DNA of 8,107 nucleotides, from positions 1 through 8,107 of the forward strand of contig JALSLS010000405.1 in the NCBI GenBank assembly GCA_026988195.1, in the 5' to 3' direction. Origin of the DNA: Methylomonas sp. Its GTDB lineage: Bacteria; Pseudomonadota; Gammaproteobacteria; Methylococcales; Methylomonadaceae. The notes under the pieces were generated by a model. The model was not told the DNA's origin. It made no database searches and worked only from the letters and a program-made list of their open reading frames with translations. A program made the position numbers and the translations under genes. Shown here piece after piece: positions 1 through 7,442 of the stretch; positions within the stretch are counted from its first letter, which is position 1, and each line of letters starts with the position of its first letter.

Positions 1-1
1 C

Positions 2-1978
2 GATAAAGAACAACAAGAAACAATGCCAGGCGATTATCTGGTTGATGAAAAAAGTAAACAAATTCATTTAACAGAGCAAGGCCATGAACGGGTAGAGCAA
101 CTTATGGTTGAGCTAGGCATGATGGATGAAGGTGCAACATTATATGATGCTACTAATATTCGCTTAATGCATTATTTGAGTGCTTCATTACGTGCCCATG
201 TGCTGTTTCAGAAAAATGTAGATTATGTTGTCAGAGATGGTGAAGTCATTATTATTGATGAAAACACTGGCAGAATGATGACAGGTCGACGCTGGTCTGA
301 AGGTCTACACCAAGCAATCGAAGCAAAAGAAGCGGTGACCATTAATAATGAAAACCAAACATTAGCTTCAATTACTTTTCAGAACTATTTTCGCTTGTAT
401 GAAAAGCTGTCTGGAATGACGGGAACGGCTGATACTGAAGCTTTTGAGTTAAATAATATTTATGGCTTGGAAGTGGTCGTTATTCCAACCCATAGAGATA
501 TGATTCGTGATGATCGTGGTGATTTAGTTTATCTGACTAAAACAGAAAAGTATCAAGCAGTTGTCGACGATATTAAAGAGTGTGCAGAACGTAAACAACC
601 TGTTTTAGTCGGGACGACTTCAATTGAGAATTCGGAAATCATTTCTCAAATTCTGACGGATCAAAATATCCAGCATGAAGTATTAAATGCCAAGCAACAT
701 GAGCGTGAAGCACATATTATAGAAAATGCAGGTATGCCAAGTGCGGTGACTATTGCAACCAATATGGCTGGTCGTGGTACGGATATTGTTTTGGGTGGTA
801 ATCTAGATGCGTTGCTAGCGGCCTTGCCTGAAGATGCGTCTGATATTGAAAAAGAAAAAGTACGTAAAGATTGGTTAGATCGGCATGAGCAAGTACTTGC
901 TAGTGGTGGTTTGCATGTTATTGGCTCTGAACGACATGAGTCTCGTCGAGTTGATAATCAATTAAGAGGCCGTTCTGGTCGACAAGGTGATCCAGGCTCA
1001 ACACGATTTTATTTGTCATTAGAAGATGATTTGATGCGTATTTTTGCATCGGAACGTGTCTCTCGTTTAATGAAATCTTTGGGGATGGAAGAAGGTGAAG
1101 CTATTGAGCATCCATGGGTTACGCGGGCAATTGAAAATGCACAAACTAAAGTAGAAGGACGAAACTTTGATCAGCGTAAAGAAATCCTAGCTTATGATGA
1201 TGTTGCTAATGATCAGCGTAAGGTTATTTATGAGCATCGAAATGAATTAATGGGTTCTGAAGATATCAGTGAAATGGTAATTGATATTCGCCAAGATGTG
1301 CTGAATGACGTGGTGACTAAATATATTCCTGCCAAAACAATGGAAGAGCAGTGGGATATTAAGGGTTTGGAAGAGCACCTTGCTCAAGAATACTTACTAG
1401 ACTTACCCTTAAAAGAAAAGCTAGATAGTGATAAATCTTTTCAGGAAAGTGATTTGCGCCAGTTTATTATCGACGAGCTGGAAAAAGCAAGTAAAGAGAA
1501 AGAACAAAAATCAACAGCTGAAGTAATGCGACATTTTGAAAAATCAGTTATGTTGCAAGTGCTTGATAATAGCTGGAAAGAGCATCTGGCTGCTATGGAT
1601 TCTTTACGTCAAGGCATCCATTTTAGAGGATATGCTCAAAAAGATCCTAAACAGGAATATAAGCGTGAAGCATTTGATATGTTTACTAGCTTATTAGATC
1701 ACATTAAATTTGAAATCGTGGGTATTTTAGCCAAAGTACAAGTTGCTCAAGAAGAGGATGCTGAAGCCATTGATGAACAAAGACAGGCACCTCAAGAATT
1801 ACATTATGAGCATGCTGAAGCAAACCCTATGGCAGAACCAGCAGCACAAGATATAGCTCAAGTGGAAGAAAGTGCTGAGCAACCTTTTGTAAGAGAGGGA
1901 GGGAAGATTGGGAGGAACTCACCTTGCCCTTGTGGTTCTGGGAAGAAATATAAACAGTGTCATGGAAAATTATCATAA
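2..1978 (+). CDS. secA: SecA, preprotein translocase ATPase (5' end outside the window)
   Basis: SecA is the ATPase that binds preproteins and drives them through the SecYEG channel at the inner membrane. The reading frame is open from base 2, seven codons before the first ATG at 23, so this ATG is internal and the gene is cut by the window edge. About 658 residues are visible, against about 900 for the enterobacterial protein. The missing part holds the Walker A and DEAD-type ATPase motifs. Visible are the end of the first nucleotide-binding/preprotein-binding region, the second ATPase domain with ATNMAGRGTD (around 755-787) and QLRGRSGRQGD (around 959-991, including the arginine-finger motif), and the scaffold and wing region with RNFDQRK and YDDVANDQR. 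There is an acidic, alanine-rich linker, then a C-terminal zinc site CPCGSGKKYKQCH (1925-1963) that in this family binds zinc and contacts SecB. No frameshift or missing motif is seen. Identity is very secure. Confidence 0.97.
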   Translation, partial: DKEQQETMPGDYLVDEKSKQIHLTEQGHERVEQLMVELGMMDEGATLYDATNIRLMHYLSASLRAHVLFQKNVDYVVRDGEVIIIDENTGRMMTGRRWSEGLHQAIEAKEAVTINNENQTLASITFQNYFRLYEKLSGMTGTADTEAFELNNIYGLEVVVIPTHRDMIRDDRGDLVYLTKTEKYQAVVDDIKECAERKQPVLVGTTSIENSEIISQILTDQNIQHEVLNAKQHEREAHIIENAGMPSAVTIATNMAGRGTDIVLGGNLDALLAALPEDASDIEKEKVRKDWLDRHEQVLASGGLHVIGSERHESRRVDNQLRGRSGRQGDPGSTRFYLSLEDDLMRIFASERVSRLMKSLGMEEGEAIEHPWVTRAIENAQTKVEGRNFDQRKEILAYDDVANDQRKVIYEHRNELMGSEDISEMVIDIRQDVLNDVVTKYIPAKTMEEQWDIKGLEEHLAQEYLLDLPLKEKLDSDKSFQESDLRQFIIDELEKASKEKEQKSTAEVMRHFEKSVMLQVLDNSWKEHLAAMDSLRQGIHFRGYAQKDPKQEYKREAFDMFTSLLDHIKFEIVGILAKVQVAQEEDAEAIDEQRQAPQELHYEHAEANPMAEPAAQDIAQVEESAEQPFVREGGKIGRNSPCPCGSGKKYKQCHGKLS

Positions 1979-2036
1979 TATTCCTGATCTTTCTCGCATC
2001 TTTTTTAGCGAAGAGTGTGGCTACAGATCAATTTAC

Positions 2037-2069
2037 AAGTGTGACTGAAGAGGATCATCAGTCACACTT
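2037..2069. terminator. Perfect 12-bp hairpin between secA and glgP, possible terminator
   Basis: The arms AAGTGTGACTGA (2037-2048) and TCAGTCACACTT (2058-2069) are exact reverse complements around a 9-base loop. The hairpin lies 58 bases after the secA stop and 32 bases before the glgP start. It is not followed by a T run on either strand, so it is not a classical intrinsic terminator. It could slow polymerase, protect the 3' end of the secA transcript, or be an operator-like palindrome for glgP. The structure is certain and the role is a guess. Confidence 0.4.
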
Positions 2070-2101
2070 AAAGCATTTAAGACTAATCAACAGTAAATAC
2101 T

Positions 2102-4609
2102 ATGCCAACTAGAACCTTTGAAAAAAGTAAACCAAAAGCAGATATCACAGAACTTCCCAATTTAGGGATGGATAAGAATGACTTTATTGCTGATTTTAAA
2201 AGATATTATAGTCATCGTTTAGGTCGAGATGCATTATGTAGGTCTCCTCATTATGCTTATGAAGCGCTTTCTATGGCAGTTAGTGATCGCTTAATTGAAC
2301 GTTGGAAGAAAACTTACAATACTTATAGAGAACAAGATTGTAAAAAAGCTTTTTATATATCAATGGAATTTTTGATGGGTAGAACGCTGAGTAATGCAAT
2401 GATCAACTTAGGCATTACTTCTACGGTCGATAAAGCTTTATATGAGTTGGGTTTAGACCTTGAAGAATTGATTGATAGTGAGCCAGATGCGGGTTTAGGT
2501 AATGGTGGCTTGGGTCGGTTAGCGGCTTGCTTTATTGATAGCTGTGCGACTCTACAATTACCTGTAACGGGGTATGGCTTACGTTATGAGTACGGTATGT
2601 TTGCCCAAAGTATTGAAAATGGTGAACAAATAGAAAGGCCAGACCATTGGTTACGTAATGGTAATGTCTGGGAAGTTGAGCGACCTGAATATACAGTACG
2701 TATTAAATTTGGTGGACATACCGAAAAACATGTGGATGAGCATGGAAAGGAAATGATTTCTTGGGTCAATACCAATGATATTTTAGCCGTTCCTTATGAT
2801 ACCCCTATCCCAGGTTATCAAAATGGTACCGTTAATACATTACGATTGTGGAAATCAGAAGCAACAGAAGAATTTAATCTGCAAGAATTTAATGCAGGGC
2901 AGTATGCTGAGTCTGTTGCAGAAAAAAATACCGCAGAAAATATTACTATGGTGCTTTACCCTAATGATTCTAACGAAAATGGTAAAGTATTAAGGTTACA
3001 ACAACAATATTTATTAGCTTCAGCTAGTTTACAAGATGTGGTTGCTAATTGGGTAGGGCGTCATGGAGCAAACTTTACACATTTTGCTGAAAAGAATTGT
3101 TTTCAGTTAAATGATACGCACCCCAGTATTTCTATTGCAGAATTGATGCGCTTATTAATGGATGAGCATGGTTTAGGTTGGAATGAAGCTTGGAAAATAA
3201 CCAGTAAAACCATGGCTTATACTAACCACACATTATTACCAGAAGCACTGGAAAAGTGGTCAGTTGGTTTAATGCAGCATTTATTGCCACGTATTATGGA
3301 AATTATTTTTGAAATTAATGCTCACTTTATGGCAGAAGTGTCTGAACATTGGCCGGGTGATAATGATCGCCTAGCTAGAATGTCTATTATTGAAGAAGGC
3401 CATGATAAGCAAGTTCGTATGGCTTATTTAGCTATTGTCGGTAGCTTTTCAGTCAACGGTGTTGCTGCCTTACATTCTCAATTATTAGTTGACGGTTTAT
3501 TTAATGATTTTTATCAATTATGGCCCAACAAGTTTAATAATAAAACTAATGGAGTCACACCTAGACGTTGGTTAGCCGCTTGTAATCCTGAATTAGCTGA
3601 ATTAATTACTAAAACAATTGGTGATGATTGGGTGACTGATTTATCTCAGTTACAAAAACTGAAACCTTACGCAGAAAAAGCAGCGTTTAGAAAAAAGTGG
3701 TTTGCATTACAGCAATTAAGTAAACAGCGTTTGATTGATTATAAAACAGAAGAGTTAGCCAATGATTTAGGATTAACTGTTGATGCTTTATTTGATGTTC
3801 AAGTTAAACGGATACATGAATATAAACGCCAAATATTAAATGTATTACATGTTATTCATTTATATAATCGAATCAAAAAAGGAGACACTAAAAACTGGGT
3901 ATCTCGATGTGTATTGATTGGCGGTAAAGCTGCACCTGGTTATGTAATGGCAAAGAAAACCATTAAATTAATTAATAATGTTGCCAATGTGATTAATACT
4001 GATCCAGAGGTGGGTGATAAATTAAAATTAGTTTTTTTGCCCAATTATCGTGTTTCTGCAATGGAAAAAATCTGTCCAGGAGCCGATTTATCAGAACAAG
4101 TTTCCACAGCAGGTAAGGAGGCATCAGGAACTGGAAATATGAAGTTCATGATGAATGGAGCTTTAACTATTGGGACATTAGATGGTGCAAATGTTGAAAT
4201 TCGTGAAGAAGTAGGTGAAGAAAACTTTTTCTTATTCGGCTTAACTGAAACTGAAGTTGGTGAACTAAGATCTCATTATAATCCTGGTGCAATTATTGAG
4301 GGTGATGATGATATTAAAGCGGTTATGAAATTGTTAGAGAGTGGTTATTTTAACCAGTTTGAACAAGGTATCTTTGATGATATTATTGGAGCTCTAAAAA
4401 GTCCTGATGATATGTGGATGACCATTGCTGATTTCCGCAGTTATATTGATGCTCAAGAACGGGTTAGTGAAGCTTACCGTGATAAAGAGCATTGGACTAA
4501 AATGAGTATTCTTAACACCGCTGCCAGTGGTAAATTTTCTACTGATAGAACTATTACTGAGTATGCTGATGATATTTGGAAATTAAAAGCAGTTGATTCA
4601 TCCAAATAA
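2102..4609 (+). CDS. glgP: Glycogen/starch/alpha-glucan phosphorylase
   Basis: This cytosolic enzyme splits terminal alpha-1,4 glucosyl units from glycogen or maltodextrin with inorganic phosphate, giving glucose-1-phosphate (glycosyltransferase family 35). The 835 residues match the usual family length (E. coli GlgP about 815). The pyridoxal-phosphate lysine is K681 in EASGTGNMKF, followed by NGALTIGTLDGANVE. R570 and K575 in KRIHEYKRQ correspond to the phosphate-site residues of the muscle enzyme. DAGLGNGGLGR begins at residue 129, and NDTHPSISIAELMRLL and TNGVTPRRW are also intact. The ATG at 2102 gives an N-terminus of about 25 residues before the conserved helices. No clear Shine-Dalgarno sequence precedes it, which is slightly odd. 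The next in-frame ATG (2168) has no better ribosome site, so 2102 is kept. No other glycogen gene (glgA, glgB, glgC) is visible beside it, so it is probably expressed alone or from the secA side. MalP-type substrate preference cannot be excluded. Confidence 0.95.
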   Translation: MPTRTFEKSKPKADITELPNLGMDKNDFIADFKRYYSHRLGRDALCRSPHYAYEALSMAVSDRLIERWKKTYNTYREQDCKKAFYISMEFLMGRTLSNAMINLGITSTVDKALYELGLDLEELIDSEPDAGLGNGGLGRLAACFIDSCATLQLPVTGYGLRYEYGMFAQSIENGEQIERPDHWLRNGNVWEVERPEYTVRIKFGGHTEKHVDEHGKEMISWVNTNDILAVPYDTPIPGYQNGTVNTLRLWKSEATEEFNLQEFNAGQYAESVAEKNTAENITMVLYPNDSNENGKVLRLQQQYLLASASLQDVVANWVGRHGANFTHFAEKNCFQLNDTHPSISIAELMRLLMDEHGLGWNEAWKITSKTMAYTNHTLLPEALEKWSVGLMQHLLPRIMEIIFEINAHFMAEVSEHWPGDNDRLARMSIIEEGHDKQVRMAYLAIVGSFSVNGVAALHSQLLVDGLFNDFYQLWPNKFNNKTNGVTPRRWLAACNPELAELITKTIGDDWVTDLSQLQKLKPYAEKAAFRKKWFALQQLSKQRLIDYKTEELANDLGLTVDALFDVQVKRIHEYKRQILNVLHVIHLYNRIKKGDTKNWVSRCVLIGGKAAPGYVMAKKTIKLINNVANVINTDPEVGDKLKLVFLPNYRVSAMEKICPGADLSEQVSTAGKEASGTGNMKFMMNGALTIGTLDGANVEIREEVGEENFFLFGLTETEVGELRSHYNPGAIIEGDDDIKAVMKLLESGYFNQFEQGIFDDIIGALKSPDDMWMTIADFRSYIDAQERVSEAYRDKEHWTKMSILNTAASGKFSTDRTITEYADDIWKLKAVDSSK

Positions 4610-4629
4610 AGTATTATTTTGCTGAATAA

Positions 4630-4657
4630 GGTGGGCAGAAAAGATTGCCCACCCTAC
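4630..4657 (-). repeat. REP-like hairpin with GTAG head, 3' of glgP
   Basis: GGTGGGCA (4630-4637) pairs exactly with TGCCCACC (4646-4653) around an 8-base loop, and a G-U pair could extend the stem inward. Read on the minus strand the stem is preceded directly by GTAG (4654-4657), the head tetranucleotide of one class of repetitive extragenic palindromes. It starts about 20 bases after the glgP stop and has no following T run. It may act as an mRNA-stabilising or terminating hairpin for glgP as well as being a dispersed repeat. The repeat status is inferred from form, because only one copy lies in the window. Confidence 0.6.
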
Positions 4658-4686
4658 AGTGTATAAACTACCCCATCTTAAATTCG

Positions 4687-4754
4687 TAGCCTTTTTTGTA
4701 ACTATTCAGCTTGTGAGCAGACAAAGATGATGTAGGAGCGTCCGCCCTCGGCGC
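4687..4754 (+). repeat. Composite repeat copy 1, arm with REP-like block
   Basis: This 68-base arm is the reverse complement of 7443-7510, with roughly 60 of 69 aligned columns matching (two single-base gaps). The inner 29 bases (4726-4754) are identical to the reverse complement of 7443-7471. They carry a GTAG head (4732-4735) and an imperfect G/C stem: GCG 4738-4740, bulged T, CCG 4742-4744, loop CCCT, CGG 4749-4751, CGC 4752-4754. This form matches GTAG-headed REP sequences mobilised by RAYT transposases. No RAYT gene is present here. Confidence 0.8.
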
Positions 4755-4797
4755 GATTAAAATAATGCTCTTTTCTCTGAAACCATCAATTATCTTC
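4751..4797 (+). repeat. Composite repeat copy 1, core segment
   Basis: This 47-base core matches 7396-7442 in the same orientation at 43 of 47 positions. The differences are C/A, G/A and a CA/TT pair. It starts with GCGC shared with the REP stem and ends TATCTTC. The core is direct between the two loci although the flanking arms are inverted. Confidence 0.85.
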
Positions 4798-4820
4798 ACT
4801 ACACCCATGTAGATTATGCA
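4798..4820 (+). repeat. Composite repeat copy 1, distal 23-base block
   Basis: The block starts ACTACACCC and ends GATTATGCA. Its reverse complement matches 7328-7350 at 21 of 23 positions. It directly abuts the core here, but at the second locus 45 other bases lie between core and block. Confidence 0.7.
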
Positions 4821-4861
4821 TGTAGTTTGAGCAATGCAGGAGCTATTATCGAGGAGCAATT

Positions 4862-4885
4862 GCCGAGGGTAGATCGCGCTGCTAC
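4862..4885 (-). repeat. Probable decayed REP-like unit
   Basis: GCCGAGGG at 4862-4869 and CGCTGCTAC at 4877-4885 resemble the two halves of the inverted REP block at 7445-7465 (GCCGAGGG and CGCTCCTAC), with a changed and slightly longer middle. Read on the minus strand it begins GTAG. With the REP at 4726-4754 it would form an inverted pair like a BIME. It could also be a separate repeat family. Confidence 0.35.
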
Positions 4886-4989
4886 CAAGTATTTCACTAA
4901 AGATGCTGAAGAGGCAGCTTTTCTTATATGTCCAAGTGGATCTAAATTATATTTAATATAAAAAATTAAAATTTCAAGGTAATGAAAGT

Positions 4990-5460
4990 ATGCTTAATAT
5001 TGTTTTATACCAGCCAGAGATTCCGGCTAATACCGGCAATATTATTAGATTATGCGCAAATACTGGGGCGCAGTTGCACTTAATTCATCCGTTGGGATTT
5101 GAGTTAGATGATAAAAAACTCCGAAGGGCAGGGTTGGACTATCATGAGTGGGTTAATGTGCATCAATATGCAACATTAGATGATTTTATTGAAAAGGAAA
5201 AACCTACTCGATTGTTTGCTTTAACGACAAAAGGTTCTACAAATTATGCAGATGTTACTTACCAAAATGGAGATGCATTGATGTTTGGCCCTGAAACGAG
5301 GGGCTTACCCAATAGTTTTTTAAATCAACATGAAGAAAAATTAAAGTTATATTTACCTATGAAACCTGAAAGTAGAAGTCTAAACCTTTCCAATACAGTT
5401 TCTGTTGTGTTATTTGAGGCATGGAAGCAAATAGGGTTTGATGGGGGACAGTTAAAATAA
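4990..5460 (+). CDS. trmL: tRNA (cytidine/uridine-34 2'-O)-methyltransferase TrmL
   Basis: TrmL (formerly YibK) uses S-adenosylmethionine to methylate the 2'-OH of the wobble nucleotide of certain tRNA-Leu species, which supports accurate decoding. It is a small cytosolic SPOUT-family enzyme that works as a dimer and binds its cofactor in a deep C-terminal trefoil knot. The 156 residues equal the usual family length (E. coli 157). Three SPOUT motifs are intact: PEIPANTGNIIRLCANTG at residues 9-26, FGPETRGLP at 99-107, and SRSLNLSNTVSVVLFEAW from 128. The ATG at 4990 fits the family N-terminus and has AAGGT nine bases upstream. The ATG at 4982 is out of frame. The gene stands alone after a repeat-rich gap and converges on the cyclic-di-GMP gene, with 35 bases between the stops. 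No defect is seen and identity is secure. Confidence 0.95.
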   Translation: MLNIVLYQPEIPANTGNIIRLCANTGAQLHLIHPLGFELDDKKLRRAGLDYHEWVNVHQYATLDDFIEKEKPTRLFALTTKGSTNYADVTYQNGDALMFGPETRGLPNSFLNQHEEKLKLYLPMKPESRSLNLSNTVSVVLFEAWKQIGFDGGQLK

Positions 5461-5473
5461 TAAAAAGCGATAA

Positions 5474-5494
5474 AATTTCTGAAATTATTTTTTT
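5474..5494 (+). terminator. Weak possible terminator for trmL
   Basis: A short AATTT/AAATT stem (5474-5478 and 5482-5486) sits 14 bases after the trmL stop and is followed by A and a run of seven T. An AT-only GTTAAAAAA/TTTTTTAAC inverted repeat (5495-5503 and 5515-5523) overlaps the end of the facing gene and could serve both directions. Both stems are weak, so termination here is only suggested. Confidence 0.3.
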
Positions 5495-5495
5495 G

Positions 5496-7283
5496 TTAAA
5501 AAAATGTTTTTTTATTTTTTAACATTAGACTAATCTGGTCTGCGGTAACGGGGTTGCTAAAATAAAAGCCTTGAACTTTATCACAGTCATGAGCATGAAG
5601 AAAATCAAGTTGCTCCTTGGTTTCAACACCTTCGGCAATCACTGTTAAATTTAAACTTTGGGCCATCGCAATGATGGCTTTAATTAAAGCATCATCCCCA
5701 GAGGCTATATTAAGATTTCCAATAAATGATTTATCAATTTTTAAAATATCGACAGGAAATTTTCGTAAATAACTAAGTGATGAATACCCCGTACCAAAAT
5801 CATCAATAGAAAATAGTATACCTATGCTTTTTAGTTCAGATAAGGTATCAAGAATATCTTTAGAGTCTTCAAGCAGCAGTCCTTCGGTTATTTCCAAGTG
5901 AATATGATGTTTGGGGATATTGTATTGATTAATCAGCTTGGTTAATAATTTAACGCTATCGTATTTTTTGTCAAATTGACGAGTAGACATATTAATAGCT
6001 ATGTGTAAATTAGTTATATTTTCTGACCTCCATATAGACAGCTGTTCACATGATTTTTTCAGAATCCACTCACCTAATATTAATATTAGGTCACTTTCTT
6101 CAGCAATAGAGATGATTTTTTCTGGAGGTACCGCGCCGTGAATGGGATGGTTCCAGCGTAATAATGCCTCTACTGTACACAACTTCTTAGACTGTAAGTT
6201 GATAATGGGCTGATAAAGTAAAAAGAGATCGTTATTATTTAATGCGGTATATAAATCTTTTTCCAGTTCCATGCGGTGATTTGCATGGGTCGTCATTTCT
6301 GATGAGAAAAAGGCATAACTATTTTTTGTACCATGTTTAACTTTGTACATTGCCATATCAGCATTTTTTAACATACTCGATAAGTCTTCACCGTCTTCAG
6401 GAAAGCTGGTGATTCCTATACTGCAACCAATATGTATGGTTTGACCATGAATCTGAAATGGGCGAGACAGGTCTAAAATGATCTTTTCTGCAACAATAGT
6501 TGCATCTTGTTTTTGTTGTAATTCTGTTAAGGTAACGGTAAATTCATCTCCACCAAGTCGTGCGATGCTATCTACACCACGTAAGCAACCAGATAGACGT
6601 TTTCCAACTTGCTCAAGTAGTAGATCACCTATATGGTGACCTAGTGAATCATTCACTATTTTAAAGCGGTCAAGGTCTATTAATAGTAATGAAAAAGATG
6701 ACTGATTACGTTTTGCCAGTTTGTATGCGTAGGCAAGGCGCTCATTAAATAAATTTCTGTTAGGGAGCAAAGTGAGTTGGTCATAATTAGCTAGATAGTG
6801 TAGCTTTTCATAGACCTTTTGTTTTTCGGCTATTTGCCTGGTTAATTCAACAGTACGTTGAGAGACCATTTGTTCAAGTTTTACAGAATGTTGCTCTAGT
6901 TTTTGGGTCGCTTTTGCTAAAGCAATATGGGTTGCAACCCTAGCACTCACAATAGGGGGGCTAATGGGTTTGGTAATATAATCTACCGCTCCCACATAAA
7001 AACCTTTTAACTCATCTTCAATTTCATTTTTTACGGTTAGAAAAATAATAGGGAGTCTAGAATATTTTTCATGTTGCTTTATTTCTTTACATATTTCATA
7101 GCCATCATGCTCAGGCATTACAATATCAAGTAAAATAAGGTCTATATACTGATTCTTTAAATGTTGTAATGTTTCTTTTTTATTGGTTGCAATGACTATG
7201 TCATATTCATTCTCTAGAATATTTTGTAATAAATTACAAAAGAAACGCTCATCATCTACTATTAAAATAGTGTCTTTAGGCAT
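5496..7283 (-). CDS. Response regulator with REC, GGDEF and EAL domains (cyclic-di-GMP turnover)
   Basis: This is a 595-residue soluble protein with no membrane segment. A receiver domain spans residues 5-115, with acidic pair D10/D11, phosphoacceptor D53 in LLDIVMPEHDG, T83 and K105. A helical, probably coiled-coil linker (about 118-160) leads to a GGDEF diguanylate cyclase domain. Its signature GGDEF (244-248) is intact, with an RGVD inhibitory I-site (235-238) five residues before it. A C-terminal EAL phosphodiesterase domain has EALLRW from 372, NMSTRQF, LEITEG, DDFGTGYSS from 494, a catalytic-type lysine in DILKIDKSF, and AEGVET. Both enzymatic halves therefore look competent, though which dominates cannot be told. 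Phosphorylation of D53 is the expected control. The start MPKDTILIVDD (7283) is chosen because an upstream in-frame ATG (7385) adds 34 low-complexity residues running into a repeat. The ribosome site is weak (TAAG about nine bases upstream). An HPt-bearing gene lies just upstream on the same strand. Confidence 0.93.
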   Translation of the reverse strand: MPKDTILIVDDERFFCNLLQNILENEYDIVIATNKKETLQHLKNQYIDLILLDIVMPEHDGYEICKEIKQHEKYSRLPIIFLTVKNEIEDELKGFYVGAVDYITKPISPPIVSARVATHIALAKATQKLEQHSVKLEQMVSQRTVELTRQIAEKQKVYEKLHYLANYDQLTLLPNRNLFNERLAYAYKLAKRNQSSFSLLLIDLDRFKIVNDSLGHHIGDLLLEQVGKRLSGCLRGVDSIARLGGDEFTVTLTELQQKQDATIVAEKIILDLSRPFQIHGQTIHIGCSIGITSFPEDGEDLSSMLKNADMAMYKVKHGTKNSYAFFSSEMTTHANHRMELEKDLYTALNNNDLFLLYQPIINLQSKKLCTVEALLRWNHPIHGAVPPEKIISIAEESDLILILGEWILKKSCEQLSIWRSENITNLHIAINMSTRQFDKKYDSVKLLTKLINQYNIPKHHIHLEITEGLLLEDSKDILDTLSELKSIGILFSIDDFGTGYSSLSYLRKFPVDILKIDKSFIGNLNIASGDDALIKAIIAMAQSLNLTVIAEGVETKEQLDFLHAHDCDKVQGFYFSNPVTADQISLMLKNKKTFF

Positions 7284-7327
7284 AGTCAGCTTAGTTGGGA
7301 AAGTGGTGTTATTAAATAAGGGTAGAG

Positions 7328-7350
7328 TGCATAATCTACGTGGATGTAGT
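7328..7350 (-). repeat. Composite repeat copy 2, distal 23-base block
   Basis: This block starts TGCATAATC and ends GATGTAGT, and matches the reverse complement of 4798-4820 at 21 of 23 positions. A perfect inverted match to its first nine bases, GATTATGCA, recurs at 7541-7549. The whole copy 2 is thus bracketed by 9-base inverted repeats. Bases 7351-7395, between this block and the core, are absent from copy 1. Confidence 0.65.
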
Positions 7351-7395
7351 AAATGCAGGTGTTGCAGGGGCAAATATCTGTCCATGCACTAGTCA

Positions 7396-7442
7396 GCGCG
7401 ATTAAAATAATGCTATTTTCTCTAAAACTTTCAATTATCTTC
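7396..7442 (+). repeat. Composite repeat copy 2, core segment
   Basis: The core matches 4751-4797 in direct orientation, 43 of 47 identical. It is flanked by GCGC on both sides here (7396-7399 and 7443-7446). Relative to its own arm it is therefore inverted compared with copy 1. Confidence 0.85.

Larger units (their letters stand above)
4610..4989. other. Repeat-rich intergenic region between glgP and trmL
   Basis: This 380-base stretch contains no recognisable gene. In order it holds a GTAG-headed hairpin (4630-4657), a composite REP-like repeat (4687-4820), a probable decayed REP (4862-4885), and a very AT-rich segment (about 4940-4975) where the trmL promoter may lie, though no clear -35/-10 pair was found. 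AAGGT at 4976-4980, nine bases before the trmL ATG, is its likely ribosome binding site. A stop-free plus-strand frame runs 4761-4961 but has no ATG start and lies mostly on repeat sequence. Confidence 0.7.

Noticed and set aside
1962..2048. 28-codon frame starting inside the secA end
   Set aside because: It is very short, has no ribosome site, overlaps the zinc-motif coding bases and ends in the hairpin.
2584..2993. Two short reading frames within glgP on either strand
   Set aside because: They lie wholly inside the well-supported glgP gene in other frames and show no protein family features.
4668..4859. 63-codon minus-strand reading frame in the glgP-trmL gap
   Set aside because: It is made almost entirely of the composite repeat, and it has no ribosome site or family resemblance.
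4610..4989. Riboswitch or small RNA in the glgP-trmL gap
   Set aside because: The only structures seen are REP-like palindromes. No known riboswitch core such as a cyclic-di-GMP aptamer could be recognised.
7284..7385. 34-residue N-terminal extension of the REC-GGDEF-EAL protein from an ATG at 7385
   Set aside because: The extra residues do not resemble any part of a receiver domain and are encoded by the repeat block 7328-7350. MPKDTILIVDD is the typical receiver start.
7183..7392. 69-codon plus-strand reading frame opposite the receiver domain
   Set aside because: It is antisense to a well-conserved receiver domain and runs into the repeat.
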